A stretch of 43,819 nt of DNA from an uncultured Oscillospiraceae bacterium (GCA_947589545.1 CANQBA010000029.1:1-43819); one strand, 5' to 3'; positions 6,682 to 13,273 are shown, counted from the stretch's first letter. Numbers and translations: made by a program. Notes: a model not told the origin generated them from the sequence alone.

Positions 6682-6909
6682 ATGAGCGAAATCAAAGCCC
6701 GCCTGATGGGCGCCATTACCGTGATGGATGAGGAAGCCGCGCGGCGTCTTTGGAACATGATCGAGCGTATGTATTCCGCGCCCGATTGGGACGCCGTTGA
6801 GGAGGAGGCCCCGGACGAGATCGACCTTGCAATGATCCGCGAGATTCGGGAGGACCCGGATTGCACCGCCCTCGCCTCCGACGAGGAAGTCCGGGCGCTT
6901 TTGAACTGA
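6682..6909 (+). CDS. Antitoxin of the RelE-type module, 75 aa
   Basis: This is a short acidic protein (MSEIKARLMGAITVMDEEAARRLWNMIERM) with a C-terminal half rich in Asp and Glu, the part that usually wraps around the toxin. The N-terminal helical segment is typical of antitoxins found next to Clostridia RelE toxins. AGGAGGTGTTATC precedes the ATG, a stronger ribosome site than the toxin's, consistent with excess antitoxin. No classical HTH or RHH motif is obvious, so its own DNA-binding role is uncertain. A hairpin at 6921-6950 follows. Confidence 0.7.
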   Translation: MSEIKARLMGAITVMDEEAARRLWNMIERMYSAPDWDAVEEEAPDEIDLAMIREIREDPDCTALASDEEVRALLN

Positions 6910-6920
6910 GCAAAGAAAAA

Positions 6921-6950
6921 CCGCCCCCGGTGTTGGCGCACCGGGAGCGG
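6921..6950 (+). terminator. Hairpin after antitoxin gene (copy 3)
   Basis: CCGCCCCCGGTG pairs with CACCGGGAGCGG (one mismatch), starting 12 nt after the antitoxin stop. It is the third member of the hairpin family that also follows the repressor and DUF4160 genes. Confidence 0.5.
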
Positions 6951-6990
6951 TAAAGAGGGTAGTAAGTTTTCTGACGGCCTACCACCCTTC

Positions 6991-7007
6991 AATATTAACA
7001 TAATATT
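6991..7007. promoter_or_regulatory. Perfect dyad before the integrase ribosome site
   Basis: AATATTA-ACA-TAATATT is a perfect 7-bp inverted repeat ending at the ribosome site (TTGGAGG) of the integrase gene. It could be an operator, or an RNA hairpin that masks the ribosome site. Which of these holds is unknown. Confidence 0.35.
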
Positions 7008-7019
7008 GGAGGTTTTACA

Positions 7020-8174
7020 ATGGGAAAAGTGAAAAAAGTTGACTATGGAGCCATGTTTTCCTATGACGAAAAGCGTGGGCTCTATTACTGTTCCAGGGTC
7101 ATCAACGGCGTCACCTGAAAATTCCGCGCCAAGGACGCCGAGGCCCTATACCACAAGGTCGAGACCGCCATAAAGCCGTCCATCCCGACTTTTAAGGAAA
7201 TAGCGGAAGCTTGGTGGGCGGTAATAATTGAAGCCATACAGGACAATACGCGTGTTTCCTATGCACCGTATTACAACGCTGCCATTAAGGAATTTGGCAG
7301 CCGCCCCATCAATGAAATCATTCCCGCTGATGTGGAACGGATCATTCTCCGCATGAAGTCCCAGAATTTTGCCGCCAAAACGGTAAAGACCCAGAAGGGC
7401 GTCATTAAGATGATCTTCGATTATGCCATTACGCAGGATCGCCCATGTATAGCCTTCAATCCAGCTTCTGCAATAACGATCCCCCGCGGGTTGAAACGCA
7501 AGAAGCGCTCAAGTCCAGATGACAATGCTATGCAAATCGTCATTGACAACGTCGAAACGGCCACCTTCGGCCTGTTTCCTTATCTGCTCCTCCATACCGG
7601 ATGCCGACGCGGTGAAGCCCTGGCCCTGACGTGGGGAGACATCGACGCCAAGAACAATAAAATCAGCATCACAAAGGAGTATACATATCCGTCTGGAATG
7701 CCCGTCCTTAAAGAGCCGAAAACGGAATCCGGCGTCAGATCGGTCGAGCTCCTGCCCAGGCTTAAGGCACACCTTAAAAGGCCGAAGGACGACAAGGACG
7801 ACACACTCATTTTCGCCGCGCCAGACGGCCGCCCGTTGCAGGAAAACGCTTTCCGCCGGCGCTGGCGCCACTACTGCAAAGACGTGGGCCTGGTGGTCGA
7901 TATCCCAGAAGTGAGAAAGAGCAAGACCGGGAGAACCTACATCTACCACAACATCAAGCCCACGCTGACGCCGCACCAGCTCCGTCACGGCTGCGCCACC
8001 CTCCTCTATGAGAGCGGAGTAGATATGAAAACTTCCCAATCCCAGCTCGGTCACGCCGACGTCCATACCACCATGCAGATCTACACCGATATCCGGGAAA
8101 GCCACCGGAAGGATCAGCTCGGCAAACTCACTTCTTACATGTCTACAAAGTACGGCGAAATCGCTAAAGCCTAA
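7020..8174 (+). pseudogene. Tyrosine-recombinase integrase with TGA at codon 33
   Basis: Read from the ATG at 7020 (TTGGAGGTTTTACA upstream), the frame encodes 384 residues but has a TGA at 7116-7118, a probable CGA-to-TGA change (GVT-stop-KFRAKDAEAL). Downstream lie the AP2-like arm remnant, the SAM-like core-binding domain and an intact catalytic domain with R196 (HTGCRRGEA), H319 and R322 (HQLRHG), H345 (QLGHAD) and the nucleophile Y355 (IYTD). A shortened protein could start at an internal GTG at 7332 but would lack the N-terminal arm-binding domain. The gene lies 65 bp from the tRNA attachment site, as expected for an integrase. The element is probably immobile. Confidence 0.85.
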
Positions 8175-8239
8175 CGCTATGGACACCCAACTGGACACCA
8201 ATCTCGTTTTGGCCTGATTTTTCAGTTGTTTCTATTTCG

Positions 8240-8284
8240 TTCGGGGCCAAGAGGCCGCGGGTTCAAATCCCGCCGCTCTGGCCA
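8240..8284 (+). other. Attachment site: 3' part of a tRNA gene, probably tRNA-Pro(CGG)
   Basis: The sequence matches a tRNA from the anticodon loop onward: loop TTCGGGG (8240-8246), 3' anticodon stem CCAAG, variable AGGCC, T-arm GCGGG-TTCAAAT-CCCGC (8257-8273), acceptor CGCTCTG, discriminator G, CCA at 8282-8284. The 5' half is absent; upstream is phage DNA. With U33 at 8241, the anticodon reads CGG (proline), and an acceptor starting with C1 fits tRNA-Pro. This is what recombination at a tRNA 3' end leaves behind. The intact tRNA should lie at the other end of the element, left of the window. Confidence 0.75.
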
Positions 8285-8290
8285 ACATTT

Positions 8291-8330
8291 AAGGCTTGAA
8301 ACAGCAAAGTTTTGAGCCTTATTTGTTTTT
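8291..8330 (+). terminator. Rho-independent terminator after the tRNA fragment
   Basis: AAGGCTTGAAAC pairs with GTTTTGAGCCTT (8309-8320; ten of twelve pairs) and is followed by ATTTGTTTTTT. It is the expected terminator of the original tRNA gene, preserved at the chromosomal side of the attachment site. Confidence 0.7.
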
Positions 8331-8418
8331 TATAGAACTTTTTTACGGTTCTCTGCTTTTTGAATTCAATGGAGTATCAACAAAATATGTCAACATTTTT
8401 GGCATTTTCGAAAAAATG

Positions 8419-8442
8419 AGCCGGAGGACGTGCCCCCGGCTC
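8419..8442 (-). terminator. Hairpin after leftward phage genes
   Basis: GAGCCGG (8419-8425) pairs with CCGGCTC (8436-8442). On the minus strand the stem is followed by CATTTTTTCG, so it is a plausible terminator for the leftward operon ending at 8457. Confidence 0.6.
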
Positions 8443-8456
8443 TATAATCGACCACA

Positions 8457-8612
8457 TTAAAAGCTATGTAACAGCGCCCCGACAAACCCGGCCATGAGCG
8501 CCGCGCCTATCGCCCACAGCCCCGTGAGTTTCACCAGGATCACCAGCACCACCGCACCGATGGTCGTAAGTACCAGCGTGTACTTCTGCTTCGCCGTAAA
8601 GTGTTCCTCCAT
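8457..8612 (-). CDS. Small two-helix membrane protein, 51 aa
   Basis: The ATG at 8612 gives a short hydrophilic start (MEEHFTAKQKY), then two hydrophobic stretches (LVLTTIGAVVLVILV and LWAIGAALMAGFVGALL) separated by KLTG. The stop is TAA at 8457. Two short helices and small size are compatible with a holin-like or other phage membrane protein, but no family is recognised. It is the last gene of the leftward operon running from about 9530 and is followed by the hairpin at 8419-8442. Confidence 0.55.
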   Translation of the reverse strand: MEEHFTAKQKYTLVLTTIGAVVLVILVKLTGLWAIGAALMAGFVGALLHSF

Positions 8613-8665
8613 TCAGCGTGGTACTCAGCACGCTCCTCTTGAATGGAGAAGTCCACACGTCTCAT
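8540..8665 (-). CDS. Possible short phage ORF, 41 aa
   Basis: An ATG at 8665 is preceded by GGAAGGGGGTGAAGAT, a good ribosome site, and opens a 41-codon frame beginning MRRVDFSIQEERAEYHAEW. It overlaps the membrane-protein gene in another frame. The first 20 residues look protein-like, while the arginine- and tryptophan-rich remainder looks like out-of-frame reading. It may be a shortened gene damaged near 8610. Confidence 0.3.
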   Translation of the reverse strand: MRRVDFSIQEERAEYHAEWRNTLRRSRSTRWYLRPSVRWCW

Positions 8666-8741
8666 ATCTTCACCCCCTTCCCCGTTGGAGCGGGCCGGTA
8701 AACTCCCGCTCTGACGGCTTTGTTGTAGACCAGGTCGCCGT

Positions 8742-8975
8742 TTAATTGATTGCCCCCAGAAACGGAAAGCATTCGGTTAGAGGCAAACCATCGGCTCCGG
8801 CCTGATATGCCAGCACCAGAAGTGGGGAAACGGCCTCATACCACCTGACGGTCCCCGGTTTCAGTTCTTTCCCGTGCGTGGCCTCGTTGTAGACCCGGGT
8901 CAATGTGTCATAGTTGAGACAGTAACCACACTCTTTCAGCAGGTCGTTCTTCGTCTTGCCCTCGTTTTCTTTCAT
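8742..8975 (-). CDS. Unknown phage protein, 77 aa
   Basis: The ATG at 8975 gives MKENEGKTKNDLLKECGYC, followed by DTLTRVYNEATHGKELKPGT and a C-terminal segment AVSPLLVLAYQAGADGLPL. A weak ribosome site (AGAGAGGAAG) lies upstream; longer in-frame starts run into low-quality sequence. The protein is soluble in appearance, with no recognisable domain. It lies between two other leftward phage genes and was probably co-transcribed from the promoter at 9555-9583. Confidence 0.5.
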   Translation of the reverse strand: MKENEGKTKNDLLKECGYCLNYDTLTRVYNEATHGKELKPGTVRWYEAVSPLLVLAYQAGADGLPLTECFPFLGAIN

Positions 8976-9105
8976 CCGTTTATTGACTTCCTCTCTTGTA
9001 TTTTTGGGTGGGAGCGGGTATAATAGATATGTCCGCCCCCTCGTTGGGGCTTGGCGGGGGCCTCTTGCATCTGGCTTTGCTCGGCGTTGATGCAAGGGGC
9101 CTTTC

Positions 9106-9384
9106 TCATACGCTCAGTACAAACCGGGTCGTGGTGGTGGGCTTGCTGTACTGACCGTAAAGGTCGGCGTGCTCAGCCTTGAAAGTCTTGCTGTCGAAGC
9201 GGTTGCTCACTACGTTCTTCCAGGTGGCCTTCCAGCCGTCGCCCTGGAGGGTTTCGGTGCCCTGCTCAACCATTGCGGCCTTGAGCTTGTCGGTGAGGGC
9301 TTCGGCCTCGGCCTGCAGCTCCTCGATCATGGCCCTGACGCTCAAAAGGTCCTTCGCGGTGGTGTTGATCTCGATTGCGCTCAT
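9106..9384 (-). CDS. Phage hypothetical protein with coiled-coil start, 92 aa
   Basis: The ATG at 9384 follows AAGGAGGTAAAACAA. The N-terminal 45 residues form a likely coiled coil (LLSVRAMIEELQAEAEALTD). The C-terminal half, with TWKNVVSNRFDSKTFKAEH and YSKPTTTTRFVLSV, is a pattern seen in small proteins of Firmicute prophages that sit with recombination genes. Function is unknown. It belongs to the leftward operon driven from the bidirectional promoter region near 9560. Confidence 0.65.
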   Translation of the reverse strand: MSAIEINTTAKDLLSVRAMIEELQAEAEALTDKLKAAMVEQGTETLQGDGWKATWKNVVSNRFDSKTFKAEHADLYGQYSKPTTTTRFVLSV

Positions 9385-9397
9385 TTGTTTTACCTCC

Positions 9398-9529
9398 TTA
9401 ATGTTTGGAGAACTCCGGAGGTGGGTGGCTATCTTTCACTTTTCGTGCGTCTCGCGCCTTACCGAATCCGTTCCCGCACTTGCGGGGCGTTCTTGCTGTT
9501 ACCCGTCCGCCCTCGCCGGTGCCTTTCAC
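9398..9529 (-). CDS. Possible GTG-start small basic ORF, 43 aa
   Basis: AAGGGAG lies upstream of a GTG at 9529, opening a basic, proline-containing frame (ARTPRKCGNGFGKARDARKV) that ends in TAA just before the ribosome site of the 92-aa gene. Position just after the leftward promoter favours a real first gene of the operon. The composition is unusual and no family is recognised. Confidence 0.35.
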   Translation of the reverse strand: MKGTGEGGRVTARTPRKCGNGFGKARDARKVKDSHPPPEFSKH

Positions 9530-9554
9530 TGTTTTGTTCTCCCTTGATGATACT

Positions 9555-9661
9555 ATTATACTGCCGTCAGTATATAAAGCCAACATGGAATATTGCACAA
9601 ATATACTGACGGCATTTTGTTCATATTGTATATTGACAGCAGTAGACCTGTGGGGTATAAT
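9555..9661. promoter_or_regulatory. Bidirectional promoter with three operator-like repeats
   Basis: Rightward: TTGACA (9633-9638), 17-bp spacer, TATAAT (9656-9661), a perfect consensus. Leftward: TTGGCT (plus-strand 9578-9583), 17-bp spacer, TATAAT (plus-strand 9555-9560). Three related sites occur: TGCCGTCAGTATAT (9562-9575, inverted) inside the leftward spacer; ATATACTGACGGCA (9601-9614), its exact reverse complement; and TATATTGACAGCA (9629-9641), overlapping the rightward -35. This layout would let one repressor close both promoters. The adjacent ribbon-helix-helix gene is the obvious candidate (inference). Confidence 0.75.
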
Positions 9662-9726
9662 ATAGCTATGCTGGGAAAAGAGGCCGTATTATGTGGCCTC
9701 CCCAAGCGGCAATGGAGGGGATAAGG

Positions 9727-9921
9727 ATGCCCATAAAGAGTGATGCCCAGCGGCGGGCCGTGGCTAAATATAACGCGGCAAACTATGAGCGGGTCGAGCT
9801 GCGACTTGAAAAGGGCAAGAAAGACGTTGTAAAAGCCCACGCAGAGGGTCATGGGGAAAGTCTCAACGGCTTTATTAACCGCGCCATTGTGGAGACGATG
9901 GAGCGGGACCAGGAAGGTTGA
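9727..9921 (+). CDS. Arc/MetJ-type ribbon-helix-helix protein, 64 aa
   Basis: This is a short protein with a beta-strand segment (YERVELRLEKGKKDVVKAHA) followed by two helices (GESLNGFINRAIVETMERD), the size and pattern of ribbon-helix-helix DNA-binding proteins. They bind operators as dimers through the strand. The ATG at 9727 has GGAGGGGATAAGG upstream; an in-frame ATG at 9691 lies closer to the -10 and has no ribosome site. It is the first gene behind the consensus promoter at 9633-9661 and probably represses it. Confidence 0.75.
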   Translation: MPIKSDAQRRAVAKYNAANYERVELRLEKGKKDVVKAHAEGHGESLNGFINRAIVETMERDQEG

Positions 9922-9975
9922 AAGGTTTCGGAATGAAGCAAGCGGCTTCATAATTTGTTGTAAGGAGGTTTTATT

Positions 9976-10206
9976 TTGCCTCGAACAAAAGTTGGTATTC
10001 CCTGGGAACAGCAAGAGCTTGAAGCGGAGCTCCGGGAACGGTACGGTGGGTACATGATGATTCCTCAAATAAGGGAAGAGCTGGGCGTATCTGAGCCTAC
10101 GGTTCGCAAGTTCATGGACGGTGCGGATTGGTTCCGGGTCGGACGGGCAAGAAAATACAGGGTCAGGGACGTGGCAAAACGAATTTATGAGAGTAAGGGG
10201 AAGTAA
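9976..10206 (+). CDS. Excisionase-like winged HTH protein, 76 aa
   Basis: A TTG start at 9976 follows TAAGGAGGTTTTATT. The product has a helix-turn-helix (IPQIREELGVSEPTVRKFMD) then a wing-like segment (WFRVGRARKYRVRDVAKRIYE), the layout of small MerR-like excisionase or helix-turn-helix DNA-binding phage proteins. It is downstream of the ribbon-helix-helix gene and likely co-transcribed. It could direct excision of the second element, but no integrase for that element is visible. An alternative is a replication or transcription accessory protein. Confidence 0.65.
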   Translation: MPRTKVGIPWEQQELEAELRERYGGYMMIPQIREELGVSEPTVRKFMDGADWFRVGRARKYRVRDVAKRIYESKGK

Positions 10207-10278
10207 AATGGTGGTAATGGAGCGGGGCTCACTTACCAGTGGTATCAACAGTTACATATCAAATGGAGGTGTGCAGGA

Positions 10279-10500
10279 ATGAGCGAAAAGGAAAAAGCGG
10301 CTGCAATGCTTGATATGGTCCCGGCGTATAAGATGGGCTATGTTATCGCCTATCTGCAAGGGCTTATGGACGACGAGGCCCAGGACGATGCCTTTTGCGC
10401 CGATATGCTCAAAGAGTACATGGAAGACCCCGACCCACACAAGCACGACACGATCTCGATTGAAGACCCTGCCGCGCAGTTGGGGGTCAAGCTCCCATGA
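10279..10500 (+). CDS. Antitoxin of second RelE-type module, 73 aa
   Basis: This small acidic protein begins with MSEKEKAAAMLDMVPAYKMG, then GLMDDEAQDDAF, and has a disordered acidic tail (EDPDPHKHDTISIEDPAAQ). GGAGGTGTGCAGGA precedes the ATG. The stop overlaps the toxin start (ATGA at 10497-10500), an arrangement that ties toxin translation to the antitoxin. The assignment rests on size, charge and the adjacent RelE-like gene. No DNA-binding motif is clear. Confidence 0.65.
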   Translation: MSEKEKAAAMLDMVPAYKMGYVIAYLQGLMDDEAQDDAFCADMLKEYMEDPDPHKHDTISIEDPAAQLGVKLP

Positions 10501-10743
10501 CTTGCCACGTTATCATTGAGAAAAGGGCAGAGAAATTTATCCGCAGGCAGACAAAGGAAAATCAAGACCGGCTTATCACGGCCATATACAAGATGCCGTT
10601 TGTCGGTGACATTAAGCCGATGGAGGGAAAGAGCGGATATTACCGGCTCCGTGTCGGAGATTTCCGGGTGATCTATACCGGAGCAAGAGATCGTCACCGT
10701 CCGGGTGCTGGACGCCGGGAACCGTGGGGACGTGTACAAATAA
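10497..10743 (+). pseudogene. RelE-type toxin gene with frameshift near its end
   Basis: The first 60 residues (MTCHVIIEKRAEKFIRRQ, SGYYRLRVGDFRVIYT) are a standard RelE core. After TATACC (around 10680) the family's ending continues only in another frame: EQEIVTVRVLDAGNRGDVYK, then TAA at 10741-10743. A 2-nt loss, or a 1-nt gain, explains this. The frame as read instead continues to 10859 with unrelated sequence and loses the C-terminal tyrosine region needed for catalysis. The toxin is probably inactive while its antitoxin is intact. Confidence 0.8.
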
Positions 10744-10747
10744 ATCA

Positions 10748-10782
10748 AGGGCCGTGGGATTGCTCCTACGGTCCTTATTTTG
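10748..10782 (+). terminator. Terminator after the second toxin gene
   Basis: AGGGCCGTGGGA pairs with TCCTACGGTCCT around TTGC (two imperfect pairs), followed by TATTTT. It begins 5 nt after the toxin's original TAA, which supports that stop as the true gene end. I see no gene in 10783-10854. Confidence 0.65.
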
Positions 10783-10854
10783 CGTTGTACGGGTTTTGCG
10801 GTATACTACAAAGACAGGAAAATCAATTCTGCGGCATTGTGGGGCGTCACGCGG

Positions 10855-11822
10855 CGTAATCGCCATTGCAGTTTTGCAGGCAGCGATTGCCGCAGTCACG
10901 CCCGCAATGACCGGTGTCGGTTCGTACATTTAACTGAATCTGCAGCCCTTCCAATGCGCTTTTGAAAATGGTGACATCCCCGGTGAGATTATCCTGCATG
11001 GTATTTGCCATCTGGAGTGCCGCACCGTCAGCGTTTGAAATGGCGTCCGCCAGCTTTGAAACGTCTGCTTCGCTGGCGTTCATAATGGCGTTCCAGCCTG
11101 AAATCGCTTCCTGTCCGGCAATCTTGTTGGCGTAGTTGATCTGTTCCTCTTGCGTCAGGCCTTTCCACGCCTCGCGCGTCTCCATCAACGCGTAGCCAAA
11201 GTCGCGCGCGCTGCCGTCCGCGTTGTAAAACTGTACGCCCAGCTCGTCCGTCAGAATGCCAAGTGCGCCGAGGCTCTTGGAGCTGGCGCCCGCATCCGTG
11301 GAAAACCGCGTAATGATGGATCGCAGGGCTGTGATGCCTTAATTCCGCTGTTTGCCATGAGCCCGATGGCGAGCGCTGCGTCCTCCGCCGAGCAGCCCAT
11401 CGAGCCCGCTACCGGCGCAACGTACTTGAATGTCTCGCCCATCATGCCGACATTGGTGTTTGCGTTGCTGGACGCCACAGCCAGCACGTCGGCAAAGTGG
11501 CCGGAATCCTCTGCCGACAGGCCAAACGCGGTAAGTGCGTCGGTGACGATATCGGAGGTGGCAGCCAAGTCCTCACCGCTGGCGGCGGCAAGGTTCATGA
11601 TGCCCTCGATGCCGCCCAGCATATCGCCGGTTTTCCACCCGGCCATTGCCATATAGTTGAACGCTTCAGCGGATTCAGTGGCGGAGAATTTTGTCTTTGA
11701 CCCCATCTCCACAGCCTTATCGCGGAGTGCATCAAATTCGTCTCCGGCCGCCCCGGAAATCGCCGCCACTTCGGACATAGCGGCGTCAAACTGAGAGTCC
11801 GCGTCAATAGACGCCTTCGCAT
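10855..11822 (-). pseudogene. Phage tail tape-measure fragments, frameshifted
   Basis: The minus strand carries pieces of a TP901-type tape-measure protein core. The first piece reads AMSEVAAISGAAGDEFDALR through MGETFKYVAPVAGSMG and LMANSGIKAS; the second, in another frame from about 11335, reads ALRSIITRFSTDAGASSKS through TREAWKGLTQEEQINYANK and IAGQEAISGWNAIMN. A third frame from about 10930 continues as TPVIAGVTAAIAACKTAMAI. Together they cover under 330 codons of a protein usually longer than 600. Both ends are lost: the 5' end joins an early-gene fragment at about 11820, and the 3' end runs out near 10855. It is clearly a relic. Confidence 0.85.
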
Positions 11823-12152
11823 GCGTTTGTTACATCCATCTTGCTTATCAAAATTGGCACTTGCTGCGTTTGCTATAACTTGCTTGGAGTTTTCCGATTT
11901 TGCAACGCCGCCCTTATGCCCTGCGTCACGGCGTTTCTCCCTTATCTCCAGCCACTTTTTTGTATCCCGCGATATCTGCGCCGATATGAAGCTAAATGCC
12001 ATGCTTGCCGCCGGGGGCAGGCCGATGGGTTCCGTGCCATCGGAGGCAAACGCAACGAGACCCTTAAAAAGCCGTCCTGCCTCCTCGTCTGTCAGCCGGT
12101 CAAGATGCTGCCCTATATCAGCATATAAGACAAAACTATTCTTCTCACTCAT
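11820..12152 (-). pseudogene. DUF6291-type phage gene truncated by fusion to tape-measure DNA
   Basis: From the ATG at 12152 the product reads MSEKNSFVLYADIGQHLDRL, then TDEEAGRLFKGLVAFASDG and FSFISAQISRDTKKWLEIRE. This is the N-terminal domain of phage proteins usually placed near replication genes (DUF6291, from memory). After NAASANFDKQDGCNK the sequence switches abruptly at about 11820 into tape-measure sequence in another frame, so the C-terminal half is gone. Its start overlaps the stop of the gene at 12145-12450. A deletion between early and tail modules of the phage is the simplest cause. Confidence 0.75.
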
Positions 12153-12450
12153 CATCTGCCCACCCATCCATAACCGTCTGCCCCGTCATCTCCAACAATG
12201 CCTCCTCTGCGGCCTTGCAGATCTCCCGAATTTCAGCCGCACGGTGGTACATCTGACGGATAAATGCTTGAGCATCAGCGGGACCTTCTGGAAGAAAATA
12301 CCCGTTTTTGCAATCCGCCATAATGACAGCGCCGGTTTTACGTTCACATTGGATTTGCCGCCGTAGTGCCCGCTCGTCTAATCCCATCATATCAGCCAGA
12401 TTGGTGCGCTTAATCCCACGGCTCCGCCCGACGCGGAGGAAAGAGGACAC
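12145..12450 (-). CDS. Phage HTH early protein, N-terminus uncertain, about 101 aa
   Basis: This is a recognisable phage early-region protein. A helix-turn-helix-like segment (GIKRTNLADMMGLDERALRR) is followed by GAVIMADCKNGYFLPEGPAD, and then a helical tail (YHRAAEIREICKAAEEALLEM). I place the start at a GTG at 12450 because sequence before the HTH remains protein-like only to about there. No ribosome site is seen, and the IS remnant begins 76 bp upstream, so the true start may be lost. The stop overlaps the DUF6291 gene start. Such proteins accompany phage replication genes. Confidence 0.5.
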   Translation of the reverse strand: MSSFLRVGRSRGIKRTNLADMMGLDERALRRQIQCERKTGAVIMADCKNGYFLPEGPADAQAFIRQMYHRAAEIREICKAAEEALLEMTGQTVMDGWADDE

Positions 12451-12472
12451 TTGACGGCGGCGGGAGAGGGTG

Positions 12473-13023
12473 TTAAAATCGGGGTAAGGAAAAAACGTGC
12501 CCGCGCAAGCCGCCAGTCCTGCCTTTGGGGCTGTGAAATTTGTAAAGGTTATGCCCAACAGCCACCAGCAGAAGCTCAAGCTTTACCTTCTCCAGCCCCC
12601 GCCGGCGTATTCTTCGGTACCCACGATCCCGTTTGACGACGCCGAAGGTACCCTCCGCCTGAATCGATCGGTTCATCCGCAACAGTGCTCCGTGGGTGCT
12701 GTTCCGGTTGCGGAGAACTTTCTCGTGCATCGCGGTCAGCTCCAGACTCTCGGGACTGTACTCGGTGTTCACCGGGATATGGACACCGGCTGTGCGGCAG
12801 CTGGGCGTCTCGTTCTTCATGAGATGTCTGTACCTGAGATTCACCTTGCAGGCGTCCTCAAGCTCCCGAAGCGTCGCCAATATTTTGTCCATCGCTCCAA
12901 ACAACGCGGTCTTCAAAAGATCGACCCTATTGTACCCTGGCCGGCCCAACTTGCTTATCTTCCCCGGCTTCAGATACTGCTCTGCGTTGGGCTATACTGT
13001 GTGCCGGTATGGTTTGCTTTCAC
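12473..13023 (-). pseudogene. Transposase remnant (IS1182-type), deleted and frameshifted
   Basis: A GTG at 13023 opens VKANHTGTQYSPTQ. One base later the frame changes to QYLKPGKISKLGRPGYNRVD, then LRELEDACKVNLRYRHLMKN, the N-terminal region of this transposase family. The sequence then jumps to NTEYSPESLELTAMHEKVL and the C-terminal GTFGVVKRDRGYRRIRRRG, skipping the central part with the first catalytic acidic residues. The C-terminus FHSPK is encoded by the terminal inverted repeat itself, and the frame runs out of the element to 12473. No active enzyme can be made. Confidence 0.8.
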
Positions 13024-13110
13024 AAAATAATTATACCAAAAAAGAAGAGAGTTACCAGGGCCTTCCTTGTTAACTCTCTTCCCTTTTTACGGGGCTTTTT
13101 TCACAGCCCC
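12527..13110 (-). mobile_element. Internally deleted IS1182-like insertion sequence, 584 bp
   Basis: The element is bounded by perfect 12-bp inverted repeats: GGGGCTGTGAAA at 12527-12538 and TTTCACAGCCCC at 13099-13110. Inside is a leftward transposase with its centre missing. The 5' part holds an 11-bp hairpin at 13044-13081. Intact elements of this type are about 1.5 kb or more, so most of the transposase is lost while both ends remain, giving a MITE-like structure. Flanks share only TTT, so a target duplication is not certain. Confidence 0.75.
13044..13088. terminator. Strong hairpin inside the IS end
   Basis: GAAGAGAGTTA (13044-13054) pairs perfectly with TAACTCTCTTC (13071-13081), followed by CCTTTTT. 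It can stop transcription entering the transposase from outside, a common feature of IS ends, and also insulates the host operon from phage transcripts. A second small hairpin, GGGGCT...AGCCCC, follows at 13091-13110. Confidence 0.65.
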
Positions 13111-13211
13111 TTTCGTTTTCCGGAAGGCGTCAGGGGATTTTGTTCAATTTATAAAGTGCACAAAAACAGGTGTAATTATTTGTACAATGTGTTGATTTTT
13201 CGCTTTTGCCC

Positions 13212-13240
13212 TTGAAATCATGAATGAAAAATAGCATAAT
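13212..13240 (+). promoter_or_regulatory. Promoter of the galactoside operon
   Basis: TTGAAA (13212-13217), 17-bp spacer, CATAAT (13235-13240), 33 nt before the GH2 start. Just upstream lies the 8-bp palindrome TTGTACAA (13180-13187) in AT-rich DNA, a possible operator, though too short to be convincing alone. The leader region starts 102 bp after the IS remnant, so the insertion lies very near the operon's control region. Confidence 0.6.
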
Positions 13241-13273
13241 ATGGGGTAGAAAAATCACACTTGGGAGGGGCTT

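Noticed and set aside
1960-7118. In-frame TAG, TAA and TGA codons as possible recoding (pyrrolysine, selenocysteine)
   Set aside because: All three stop codons occur once each, in three different decaying phage genes, one of which also has a frameshift. No conserved recoding structure is visible, and chromosomal genes have no such stops.
13180-13187. TTGTACAA palindrome upstream of the galactoside operon as an operator
   Set aside because: Eight bases in AT-rich DNA are not enough evidence without other copies. It is mentioned only in the promoter entry.
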